Shown here piece by piece: positions 1 through 6,494 of a DNA stretch of 14,124 bases (positions are counted from its first letter, which is position 1; each line of letters opens with the position of its first letter). The notes beneath the pieces were generated by a model, which was given only the letters and a program-made list of their open reading frames with translations, had not been told where the DNA came from and did not search any database. Source of the stretch: an uncultured Parabacteroides sp. (GTDB lineage: Bacteria; Bacteroidota; Bacteroidia; Bacteroidales; Tannerellaceae); the NCBI GenBank assembly GCA_900770835.1, contig CAAGLQ010000070.1, forward strand, positions 1 through 14,124, read 5' to 3'. The position numbers and the translations under genes are program-made.

Positions 1-90
1 CCATGCCTGACTATCAGGCTGTTGCAGCTCGTCCTGGCAGGCCGCAAACAGGAGTGTTGTTACTCCTAAAAGAAATAAGTTTGTTTTCAT
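1..90 (-). CDS. Lipoprotein, N-terminal part only (runs off the window)
   Basis: Only the first 30 codons are present; the ATG is at 90-88 and the gene continues beyond the left edge. The N-terminus has a Lys after the Met (MKTN), a hydrophobic stretch (LFLLGVTTLLF), then a lipobox with Cys18 (L-F-A-A-C). This is a signal-peptidase II site, so the protein is expected to be lipid-anchored. The residues after the Cys are Q-D-E. Acidic residues just after the lipidated Cys are known as export signals to the cell surface in some Bacteroidetes, so surface exposure is possible. A good promoter lies 27 bp upstream. The function cannot be read because the mature domain is outside the window. Other lipoprotein genes of the order look the same at this end. 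Confidence 0.8.
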   Translation of the reverse strand, partial: MKTNLFLLGVTTLLFAACQDELQQPDSQAW

Positions 91-116
91 AATTACTTGG
101 TTTTAGTACCTGAGGG

Positions 117-148
117 CAAAAGTATCACAATTCGCTCAACCCACCAAA
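117..148 (-). promoter_or_regulatory. Bacteroidetes-type promoter for the lipoprotein gene
   Basis: On the minus strand, TTTG (148-145) is followed by 20 bp and TACTTTTG (124-117). This fits the sigma-ABfr consensus TTTG-N19-21-TAnnTTTG in full. The predicted start is about 20 nt before the ATG at 90. Confidence 0.75.
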
Positions 149-286
149 CTAAATTGCAGCAGAGTTCAAAACCCACACTTGGCGTTTCTCTAAAAATCCA
201 TAACCACAGAATAATAATCTCGATTCAATGAACTCATCCAACCCGTAAGTGCTTATCTTAGTCATCGAAATCAAGCATATTATAGG

Positions 287-1129
287 ATGGATCAAATCTT
301 TCAAGACCTATGTCTCCAGGCTCAAGCCCAAGAGACCAAAATAGCCAAACAGGTTAGCCGTCAGCTAACCCATGCCATACAGCGTGGGGAGCGAAACCTG
401 AAGACCTTAGAAACCCTCATGGAACCCCTGTGGGATTCCCTTATCGGCCTAACCGGTACTGGAACCGCCACCTACCGCCGTTATCTTCGTTATGTCCAGA
501 CAATCGACCCCCAAGAGGCCGAAGCACTGCTCGACCACTTTGAGGATATGTTAGGCTACAAGTTATGGGCCGTCTATGCGGCTGCGGACATCGCCCATAC
601 CAGGCACGCCGGACAGACCGATAAGGCTGGCAAAGACTATTTCAAAGGACACTTAACCACTGTTGCCCACAACTGTCACCATTGGAAAACTAAGTTTGTC
701 GGGTTCCTGCACGACACCGCCGAAGATACCGCCCATACAGTGGATGAGATCATCGCCGCACTAAAGCAGCGCCTTTCCGACTTACGGAAACATTCCGATT
801 TGCGAGCCAACTACATAGATCGCTACTCTCCCTATATTGACACTTGTCCGAACGACGTGTTCCACCCTTTGACCACAAAAGACTACGCTGAGATCGCAGA
901 GGCCTTGCATCTGTTGAATCACCACACGGCCCCCAACCGTCAAGCCTACATCGAGCGATTCCGTGGACATGATTTAGCGATCAAGGTCAAATTGGCCGAT
1001 ATGCAGCACAACATGGACCTAAGTCGCCTGCCAGCCCCCACTCAGCGAGACCTGGATCGCCAATCCCGTTATCAGAAGGAGTATGCCCAGCTCCTTGCCA
1101 TGATGAACGAGCTCTATCCATTGCCCTAG
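287..1129 (+). CDS. HD-domain phosphohydrolase, RelA/SpoT hydrolase-like
   Basis: A 280-residue protein. Residues ~115-245 carry the signature of the metal-dependent HD hydrolase half of RelA/SpoT enzymes and small Mesh1-type (p)ppGpp hydrolases: His122 in GHLTTVA, the paired His142-Asp143 followed by Glu146-Asp147 (LHDTAEDT), and Asp238/Asn242 in KLADMQHN. These residues bind Mn and shape the nucleotide pocket in the family. No synthetase, TGS or ACT domain is present, so it should only degrade (p)ppGpp or a related nucleotide. The first ~90 residues are an extra helical region unlike the ~180-residue minimal enzymes. The start at 287 is the first ATG and has no Shine-Dalgarno sequence. The gene stands alone and converges on the next minus-strand gene. 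The exact substrate is inferred; another nucleotide phosphohydrolase role is possible. Confidence 0.75.
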   Translation: MDQIFQDLCLQAQAQETKIAKQVSRQLTHAIQRGERNLKTLETLMEPLWDSLIGLTGTGTATYRRYLRYVQTIDPQEAEALLDHFEDMLGYKLWAVYAAADIAHTRHAGQTDKAGKDYFKGHLTTVAHNCHHWKTKFVGFLHDTAEDTAHTVDEIIAALKQRLSDLRKHSDLRANYIDRYSPYIDTCPNDVFHPLTTKDYAEIAEALHLLNHHTAPNRQAYIERFRGHDLAIKVKLADMQHNMDLSRLPAPTQRDLDRQSRYQKEYAQLLAMMNELYPLP

Positions 1130-1162
1130 AAAAAAGGGCAGTTAGCTCCCGCCAACCGCCCT
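1130..1162 (-). terminator. Intrinsic terminator for the 1311-1943 gene
   Basis: In minus-strand RNA, AGGGCGGUU (1162-1154) pairs with AACUGCCCU (1143-1135), nine pairs including one G-U, followed directly by a U run. On the plus strand the G-U pair becomes A-C and no T run follows, so the signal points at minus-strand transcription. It lies about 150 nt after the stop of the minus gene. Confidence 0.75.
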
Positions 1163-1310
1163 CATTGGGCAAATGTATCTAACAAATATTATGATGAAAG
1201 AAAAAGTATTTCCTTGTACAAAAGAGGGATAGGACCCTACCTGCTTTGCAAACCACGTCCCTTCAACGTAGATCCACCCCATTCCACAAGCTCTTTAGCA
1301 ACCTGTGGCA

Positions 1311-1943
1311 CTAAAGCCGATGGTTATCGAACAATCGTCGATCGCAAGCATCGGCATCTATGCCGGTCTCGGAAGGGGAGGAGACATACTCGTTCAGCTC
1401 CAGTACCATCGGGCTGGACGATCGGACAGTCCCCTTTGCCGTACCTGAATGCAGATGAATCTCCACATGATTATCCGCATCCAGATGGTAGGGAGATAGT
1501 CGTAAATCCCGTGTGAACATTCCCAATAAAGCCCCCTTCTGTTGCGTCAGCCCTTTGACCTCTCGATAGGTCTGAAAGAACCGGGGGGTGTAGATCAAGC
1601 CCACCGGCTCCTCGCCCGGGATCACCATTGGGCAAAACAGATAAATATCGTTCTCCTCCATGTAGAAGCTCAACGCAATATCCTGGAAAAAGCGTCTGCC
1701 AATGCTAGGTATATACTCCACGCCGATATAGACAGCCCATGTGTTTCCATTCCGGGATTTATATTCCGTAGCAAAGGTGTGGCAGCCCTCGTTGACCTTC
1801 TCGCTATGTCTCCACAGTTGCCGGCGGATTACCTCCAGCTTTTGGGCACCTCCGTTCCCTTTCAGGAACCAGTAGATCGCCTTTTTGTGGTCCTCAAGGA
1901 GTTCCTGCATCAATTTCTCAGGTTTGTCGTTAATCCGAATCAT
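1311..1943 (-). CDS. Hypothetical protein, about 210 residues
   Basis: I do not recognise a named family. The protein is soluble, with no signal peptide or membrane segment. The N-terminus (~1-60) is helical and charged; the middle (~65-140) has alternating hydrophobic strands with aromatic residues (GVEYIPSIGRRFFQDIALSF, then FCPMVIPGEEPVG). Toward the C-terminus come HLHSGTAKG and LELNEYVS, which look like a conserved end motif rather than random sequence. The ATG at 1943 is chosen because a minus-strand TATTTTTG promoter element lies 26 bp upstream, and a matching terminator lies beyond the 3' end. The last ~25 residues (after LNEYVS) are rich in D/R and less protein-like. A late frameshift cannot be excluded, but no better continuation was found in other frames. 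A long antisense frame (1542-1949) is a shadow. Confidence 0.65.
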   Translation of the reverse strand: MIRINDKPEKLMQELLEDHKKAIYWFLKGNGGAQKLEVIRRQLWRHSEKVNEGCHTFATEYKSRNGNTWAVYIGVEYIPSIGRRFFQDIALSFYMEENDIYLFCPMVIPGEEPVGLIYTPRFFQTYREVKGLTQQKGALLGMFTRDLRLSPYHLDADNHVEIHLHSGTAKGTVRSSSPMVLELNEYVSSPSETGIDADACDRRLFDNHRL

Positions 1944-1968
1944 CGCTAAAAACTATTCACTTACCTGA

Positions 1969-1998
1969 CAAAAATAGAGACAAGTCCAATCCCCGAAA
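1969..1998 (-). promoter_or_regulatory. Probable promoter for the hypothetical gene
   Basis: A TATTTTTG box (1976-1969, minus) matches TAnnTTTG. The upstream element is only an approximate match (TTTC, spacer 18). Distance to the ATG at 1943 is 26 bp. Confidence 0.5.
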
Positions 1999-2510
1999 AA
2001 TCTCGCCCTCAAAAACCGTCAAAACTTAACATGTCGTAACAGCCCTGATAGAAAACAGCGAAACAGAAGCATAGGAAGAGGCCAAAACATCAAATAACAG
2101 CAAAAAACAGCATGGATCACATGAGAATAGTTAGGTACTAACACCAAGTCAGCGACTCAATGACTAACGAAGAACAGTAAATCACAGATTAATAAGACTA
2201 TATGCGTACAATCAAATACAAACCCCTATAAAAGAAAAAAGCCATCCATCACGGACAGCCAATCTCATTGTTAACCTTAAATCTAATACCATGAAAAACA
2301 CGTTGCAAATATAGCGGAAATATGTTATATAGCATACTTCTACGGCATAAATTAAGCTTTATTAGCCACCAGGCCCTGCTTTTTACATAAATTCAAGGAG
2401 TTCACTATAAGCCCAACCCAACCAAGAGAGCCGCAAACACCGCTGGTAGAACCCTATCCGTCCATCCCCCAAAAATAACGTTAAGGCAACCACATATTTC
2501 GACTGGCAAT
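1999..2510. other. Intergenic stretch without genes
   Basis: AT-rich and full of stops in all frames. Apart from the orphan minus-strand terminator and the -7-like box described separately (2231-2313), nothing recognisable was seen. A minus-strand open frame at 2405-2647 overlaps the CYTH gene and its promoter and looks like a shadow. Confidence 0.6.
2231..2260 (-). terminator. Orphan minus-strand terminator
   Basis: Minus-strand RNA gives GGCUGUCC - GUGAU - GGAUGGCU, eight pairs counting three G-U pairs, followed by a U-rich run (2240-2231). The pairing works only in minus-strand RNA. No open frame feeds into it. A TATATTTG box lies at 2313-2306 on the same strand, so it may end a short non-coding transcript of about 70 nt, or be left over from a lost gene. 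Confidence 0.6.
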
Positions 2511-2541
2511 TTTGTCATTGAAATAGGATTGCGTATCTTTG
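2511..2541 (+). promoter_or_regulatory. Promoter of the CYTH gene
   Basis: TTTG (2511-2514), a 19-bp spacer and TATCTTTG (2534-2541): full agreement with the Bacteroidetes consensus. The ATG follows 25 bp later. Confidence 0.85.
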
Positions 2542-2566
2542 AATTACAATAAGATACGAAGAACCT

Positions 2567-3034
2567 ATGGCTACAGAAACAGAAAGGAAATTTTTGGTGA
2601 AAGGTGAGTTTAAAGCCCATGCGATTGACCGGACACGCATCGTCCAAGGCTATATCTTCTCTGACAAGGGAAAATCCGTTCGGGTACGCATTCGTGGAGA
2701 CAAAGGCTATTTAACCATAAAGGGTGCCGCCAGCGACAGCGGCTTGAGCCGATATGAGTTTGAGCGAGAGGTGCCGTTAGAAGATGCCGAGCAGATGTTC
2801 CGCCTGTGTGAGCCCGGCTCGATAGACAAAGAGCGCTACATAGTCCCTTATGAGGGTCACACCTGGGAGGTCGATGTCTTTCATGGTGCCAATGAGGGAT
2901 TGATCCTCGCGGAGGTCGAGCTCAAGGATGAGCAGGAGACGGTGATCTGTCCCGATTGGGTAGGAGAGGAGGTCACAGGTCAGCAGCGCTATTACAATGC
3001 CATGCTCATGAAAAACTCCTACAGTAGCTTTTGA
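2567..3034 (+). CDS. CYTH-domain protein, probable inorganic triphosphatase
   Basis: A 155-residue single-domain protein, the usual size for bacterial stand-alone CYTH proteins. It opens with the family hallmark ExExK: Glu4, Glu6, Lys8 in ETERKFLV. Further tunnel-lining charged residues follow in the expected order: VRVRIRGDKGYLTIKG, the acidic pair in RYEFEREV, the KERYIV segment, WEVDVF, and AEVEL near the end. CYTH enzymes form an eight-stranded triphosphate tunnel and hydrolyse tripolyphosphate or nucleoside triphosphates with Mg or Mn; some class IV adenylate cyclases share the fold. Tripolyphosphatase is the likeliest activity for a lone short version, but that is inference. The gene has its own consensus promoter and lies 82 bp upstream of thyA on the same strand with no terminator between, so co-transcription is likely. 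Confidence 0.85.
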   Translation: MATETERKFLVKGEFKAHAIDRTRIVQGYIFSDKGKSVRVRIRGDKGYLTIKGAASDSGLSRYEFEREVPLEDAEQMFRLCEPGSIDKERYIVPYEGHTWEVDVFHGANEGLILAEVELKDEQETVICPDWVGEEVTGQQRYYNAMLMKNSYSSF

Positions 3035-3116
3035 TAGACACAGGAAAAGTAGTAGGAGAGGATATCCCTCCCGCACATACAATCAAATATTTGAAACAAA
3101 CCATATTTGAAATCAC

Positions 3117-3911
3117 ATGAAACAATACCTTGACTTGCTCGATCGGGTACTCACCGAGGGCATTGCGAAAGAAGACCGCACCGGAACCGGTACGATCAGT
3201 GTGTTTGGACATCAGATGCGTTTCAACCTCCAAGAAGGTTTCCCGCTCTTGACCACCAAAAAACTCCATCTGAAATCCATCATCTACGAGCTCCTATGGT
3301 TCCTACACGGAGATACCAATGTGAAGTACCTCCAGGACCACGATGTCCGTATCTGGAACGAGTGGGCGGATGAGCAGGGAGACCTGGGCCCCATCTACGG
3401 CCACCAATGGCGTTCATGGCCCGACTATGATGGCGGGACGATCGACCAGATCGCCGAGGCAATCGATACCATCCAGCACAACCCCGATTCCCGCCGAATC
3501 ATTGTCTCCGCTTGGAACGTAGCCGACCTTAAGAAAATGAAGCTACCGCCCTGCCACGCCTTCTTCCAGTTCTACGTCGCGAACGGAAAACTGAGCCTAC
3601 AGCTCTACCAGCGCAGTGCGGATATCTTTCTGGGTGTTCCGTTCAACATCGCTTCTTATTCCCTACTGTTGATGATGGTCGCTCACGTGACCGGGTTAGA
3701 GGCAGGAGATTTCGTGCATACGTTAGGCGATGCCCATATCTATAACAACCATTTGGAGCAGGTCAAATTACAGCTCACACGAGAGCCTCGTCTCCTGCCC
3801 AAGATGTTAATCAACCCCTCGATCACCAACATCTTCGATTTTGACTACGAAGATTTCACGTTGACCGACTATAATCCCCACCCGCATATCAAGGGAACGG
3901 TAGCCGTATAG
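3117..3911 (+). CDS. thyA: Thymidylate synthase
   Basis: 264 residues, identical in length to the E. coli enzyme and apparently collinear with it. It converts dUMP and methylene-tetrahydrofolate to dTMP and dihydrofolate in the cytosol as a homodimer. Active-site residues fall at canonical positions: Arg21, Glu58, Trp80, Tyr94, the nucleophile Cys146 (LPPCHAFF), Arg166 and Asp169 (QRSAD), Asn177, and His207/Tyr209 (DAHIYNN). The C-terminus ends in AV. The start follows two direct copies of ATATTTGAAA (3087-3096 and 3103-3112), each resembling part of a -7 box, with no Shine-Dalgarno sequence. It probably shares transcription with the CYTH gene. Dihydrofolate reductase, often beside thyA in related genomes, is absent; instead a foreign-looking block starts right after the stop, and the last 11 bp of the gene are repeated at its far end. 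Confidence 0.97.
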   Translation: MKQYLDLLDRVLTEGIAKEDRTGTGTISVFGHQMRFNLQEGFPLLTTKKLHLKSIIYELLWFLHGDTNVKYLQDHDVRIWNEWADEQGDLGPIYGHQWRSWPDYDGGTIDQIAEAIDTIQHNPDSRRIIVSAWNVADLKKMKLPPCHAFFQFYVANGKLSLQLYQRSADIFLGVPFNIASYSLLLMMVAHVTGLEAGDFVHTLGDAHIYNNHLEQVKLQLTREPRLLPKMLINPSITNIFDFDYEDFTLTDYNPHPHIKGTVAV

Positions 3912-3967
3912 GTTGAAGGGCCGACTCTCCTGAGCCGGCCCTTCCAGTCTAACATAAAAATACTATC
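3900..3967 (+). repeat. Left copy of a thyA-end direct repeat
   Basis: This covers the last codons and stop of thyA (VAV-stop), the downstream GAAGGGCC hairpin and the AT-rich tail up to CTATC. It matches 8858-8924 with about four substitutions over the first 56 bp, then a few more changes and one 1-nt indel up to CTATC. Beyond CTATC and before GTAGCC the two copies diverge. Confidence 0.85.
3915..3944. terminator. Hairpin between convergent genes, copy A of a dispersed family
   Basis: GAAGGGCCG pairs with CGGCCCTTC around a 12-nt loop. Read as minus-strand RNA the stem extends to 11 pairs with one G-U. It sits just after thyA but lacks a T run on either side, so it may work as a weak bidirectional terminator or 3'-end stabiliser. 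Confidence 0.6.
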
Positions 3968-4035
3968 TTAGGATCCGTATTGCAGAGCTGGTTATGTGAT
4001 TGTGGATGCACAATAATCTTAAGACTATATTCTAT
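3968..4035. other. Short spacer after the CHAT stop codon
   Basis: It holds a 6-bp stem-loop, ATTGTG-gatg-CACAAT (3999-4014), without a T run on the minus strand, so it is a weak candidate for the terminator of the CHAT gene. No gene is visible. Confidence 0.4.
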
Positions 4036-5142
4036 TTAGTCGGTCATCACAAAAGCCGCCCAATATATGGGATCAGGATAACGTTTTCGAATCTCGTTTT
4101 TGGTGAGTTGAAAAGCACGATGCTTATCTCCATGCAACCTATCATCTAATAGATTCCTGTAAAACGTTTCCATAAACTCTCGAGTTATCCTGTCAGACAC
4201 TGGCCATAACGACATGATGATAGTTTCGGCACCGGCTTTTTTGAACGCACGTTGCAATCCGTATAGACCTTCATCTGTGGTCTTACCCTCCCCTGTCTGA
4301 CAGGCAGATAGTACGACCAACTCCAATCCAGAAAGATCCATGGCCGCGATTTCAGAAGCGGTCACGATCCCTGGGTGTACACCCTCCGGTATTTCTTTCC
4401 CTGTCCACGCTGCATTGGCTCCAGCGAATACTATACCTGACAAATCCATCGCATCGTCCAATCCCTTAAAATAGGAGGTCTCTTTGGCTTCGCCCGGCAG
4501 GTAATAGAATCCATGGGTCGCTATATGCAAGAGCTGCGGTGCATGATGATTGATTTCATAAAAGGACTCGGCCGTTCCTTCAATACCAGTCAGCAGTTTT
4601 GTAACGAAGCCTTTTCCCTTCAATAATTGATCGATTGTATAGGCTTCCCGCTTTGTTTGGGGCAAGTAGGAGAGTGCGTTGCCTCGTATAACGCTTCGTA
4701 TGCCACTAAAGTCAACATGATCGTGTTTTTGGTTCTCTGCGAGCAGCTCCTCATCAGTCATATCATAAGACAATCCTCCGACAATGACTGCCTGACTATC
4801 GGATTGATTGGAGAGTTGAAGTACCGCTTTGCGCTTCTTCAATTGATCCGCCGAACTGAGCCGGACGATGTTGTAATGATCGCCTAAAAGTGTGCCATCA
4901 GGTAAGACCAATGAGGAAAGATCTATTTGATAGAATTTGTGCGTCGGTATATAATAGATCGTAGAGCCTGGCTTGTTGATATGGCGAGCAAGTTTGTTCC
5001 AGATTATTTCTACAAGGGCTTCCATAGTCGTTGGATCATAAAAATCCAAGGACATCTCTATGCCGGCTCTCTTTAGGTTATCCTCAGAAAAAAGCCAAAA
5101 TCGTTTGGGATGCTGCATCTGATTGTCTGTTAAGTACGAACT
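4036..5142 (-). pseudogene. CHAT peptidase domain (3' part of the broken gene)
   Basis: An open frame with ATG at 5118 (360 residues) can be read alone, but the eight codons before it also belong to the domain and run into the IS end, so that ATG is probably internal. Motifs, numbered from that Met: HPKRFWLF near the start of the CHAT region, catalytic His202 in LHIATHGF, catalytic Cys273 in VVLSACQTGEG, then GLYGLQRAFKKAGAETIIMS with WPVSD, a helical FMETFYRNL and the terminal YWAAFVMTD. These match the standard CHAT order with both dyad residues kept. If translated from 5118 it would yield a cytosolic CHAT domain without TPRs or signal peptide. No Bacteroidetes promoter was found in the 30 bp before it other than IS sequence, so expression is doubtful. 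Confidence 0.88.
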
Positions 5143-5286
5143 ATATTAAAATCCAAATAAAATGAGGCAAAAATTACATCCACCTTAGATTATTTGAGAA
5201 TAGTCATGCCTCCGTCCACTCTTGGGGGCGGTTTAGGCCGCCCCCGCCGCTGGGGCATCCCCTCGCCAGAAGAAGAGAGGAAGTGT

Positions 5287-6264
5287 TCAGACGGTGGTAT
5301 CAGGTTTCTTAGAGACGAAACCGTCGATATATGAATTATTGGATGTCACAACAGCAAAAGCCTGTCTGACGAGTTTGTTTGCTACGGCAATCATGGCAAC
5401 CTTGCCGGATTTTCCATTGCCACGTAATCGTTGGTAGCATTCCTTGCACGCCTTGTTGTGCTGACTTGCTGACCATGCCGCCACATAAAGCATTGAACGC
5501 AGAGTCTCATCACCGTTACGGTTGATATGTCCTCGGATGTTTATGCTCGTGCCGGACTGTTCTATTGTTGGACAGATACCGATAAAGCGGGACAACTGTT
5601 TGGCATTGTCGAAGTATGTAAAGCCCCCGGTGGCTATAATCAGCGCTGTGGCAAGTGTGACCCCGATACCCTTTATTGAGGTAAGGAGTTTCAGTTGCCT
5701 GTCAAACACCTCGGTCACGACCGCCTCCATTTCCTGCTGCATGTACTTGATCTGCTTCTCAAGGAACGTTATGGTCTGTTTAAGAGAATTGACACACTTC
5801 TGGTCCTTAACCGGCAGAGGTTCAAGCGATGAGAGTAGATTCTTTGTCGCTGTCAGTTGCTTCTGGAGCTGACGCAGGACTGTTTTCTTCTGCTTCAGAA
5901 TCATTATCTGTTCTGATGGAAACTTATAGGGTTCAGGCTTGAACCTCTCCCCGAAATCGGCAATGAGACAAGCGTCTTTGGAATCCGTCTTGGTAACGGA
6001 CATTATCACGCGGGCATAGTTCTTAATCTTCTTCGGATTGATGAGGCTTGCCCGGATACCCGACTTGTCAAGAAGATAAAGAAGGAGGAAACAGTAGTTG
6101 CCTGTCGCCTCCATCACGCAGTGGTGGATGGCAGGGTCAAGCTTCGAGATGAACCTGCGGATGCCTTTAGCATCATTTGGGAAGGTCTCGGTACGGTAGC
6201 TTTTCCCGTGAAGGAAGGCTGCTACAAAAGTCGCTTTGCTGATGTCGATGCCGATGTATGTCAT
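5287..6264 (-). CDS. IS110-family DEDD recombinase (transposase)
   Basis: 325 residues, typical length, uninterrupted. The N-terminal RuvC-like domain has the acidic tetrad Asp7 (YIGIDISK), Glu52 (VMEATGNY), Asp94 and Asp97 (TKTDSKDA). A coiled-coil-like linker spans about 110-190. The C-terminal Tnp_20 domain has the IKGIG helix-hairpin motif (~197-201), FIGICPTIEQSG with candidate nucleophile Ser237, then RGHINRNGDETLRSMLYVAA. In the studied member IS621 the RuvC-like residues and the C-terminal serine form a composite active site in a tetramer guided by a bridge RNA. All these residues are present, so the enzyme is predicted active. The ATG at 6264 is preceded by an A/T-rich leader without Shine-Dalgarno. 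In the inserted state no promoter with a proper -33 element precedes it; the promoter forms only when the element ends are joined. Confidence 0.95.
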   Translation of the reverse strand: MTYIGIDISKATFVAAFLHGKSYRTETFPNDAKGIRRFISKLDPAIHHCVMEATGNYCFLLLYLLDKSGIRASLINPKKIKNYARVIMSVTKTDSKDACLIADFGERFKPEPYKFPSEQIMILKQKKTVLRQLQKQLTATKNLLSSLEPLPVKDQKCVNSLKQTITFLEKQIKYMQQEMEAVVTEVFDRQLKLLTSIKGIGVTLATALIIATGGFTYFDNAKQLSRFIGICPTIEQSGTSINIRGHINRNGDETLRSMLYVAAWSASQHNKACKECYQRLRGNGKSGKVAMIAVANKLVRQAFAVVTSNNSYIDGFVSKKPDTTV

Positions 6265-6284
6265 ATTATAAAATCTTTTGTCAG

Positions 6285-6471
6285 GAACTACATCTTTTGC
6301 ACTCTCGTCGCAAACACGGGGTCGGTTTCACCGCCCCAACGAACTATCCAGTCTTTAGATGTAAAAGCATGGGGACCTATCGTACTTAATGGAGTCAACC
6401 AACATGACATCTGCCTTATTCCATGCTTGAATATCCTGAAATTTGAAGTTGAAATTATTCAAAAACATTTA
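6285..6471 (-). ncRNA. Putative IS110 bridge RNA
   Basis: The non-coding end upstream of the recombinase folds (minus-strand RNA) into two loop-bearing stems and a GC hairpin. The first stem is UCAAC (6452-6448) with GUUGA (6399-6395). The second is CUCCA (6394-6390) with UGGGG (6338-6334), enclosing an internal loop whose two strands flank a hairpin (CCA..CUUU / AAAG..UGG, 6372-6348). Loop strand AUAGUUCGU (6347-6339) is identical to the core and right side of the insertion site. Loop strand AUAGGUCC (6380-6373) is complementary to the left side in 7 of 8 positions. This is the arrangement of right and left target guides known from IS621. A GGGGCGG/CCGaCCCC hairpin follows (6337-6318). The 5' end (~6471) is inferred from the circle-junction promoter and the 3' end is uncertain. 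Confidence 0.72.
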
Positions 6472-6494
6472 ACCGTACAAATGTACGACATGAT

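Larger units (their letters stand above)
5145..6494 (-). mobile_element. IS110-family insertion sequence, apparently intact (~1350 bp)
   Basis: Boundaries come from the interrupted gene. On the minus strand the left junction reads GGAGCTAT-AT then the element (ATCATGTCG...), and the right junction reads ...GGATTTTAAT then AT-AGTTCGT. The AT is the shared core, leaving 1350 bp for the element; a few bp of (AT)n ambiguity remain. There are no terminal inverted repeats and no longer target duplication, as is usual for IS110. The left non-coding end (6265-6494, 230 bp) holds the putative bridge RNA; the right end (5145-5286, 142 bp) holds a GC-rich hairpin, GGGGGCGG/CCGCCCCC (5224-5245), and a second GGGG-cat-CCCC (5252-5262). 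The single gene is the DEDD recombinase. Confidence 0.88.

Noticed and set aside
1542..1949. 135-residue plus-strand ORF
   Set aside because: Antisense to the better-supported minus-strand gene, no promoter, weak protein character.
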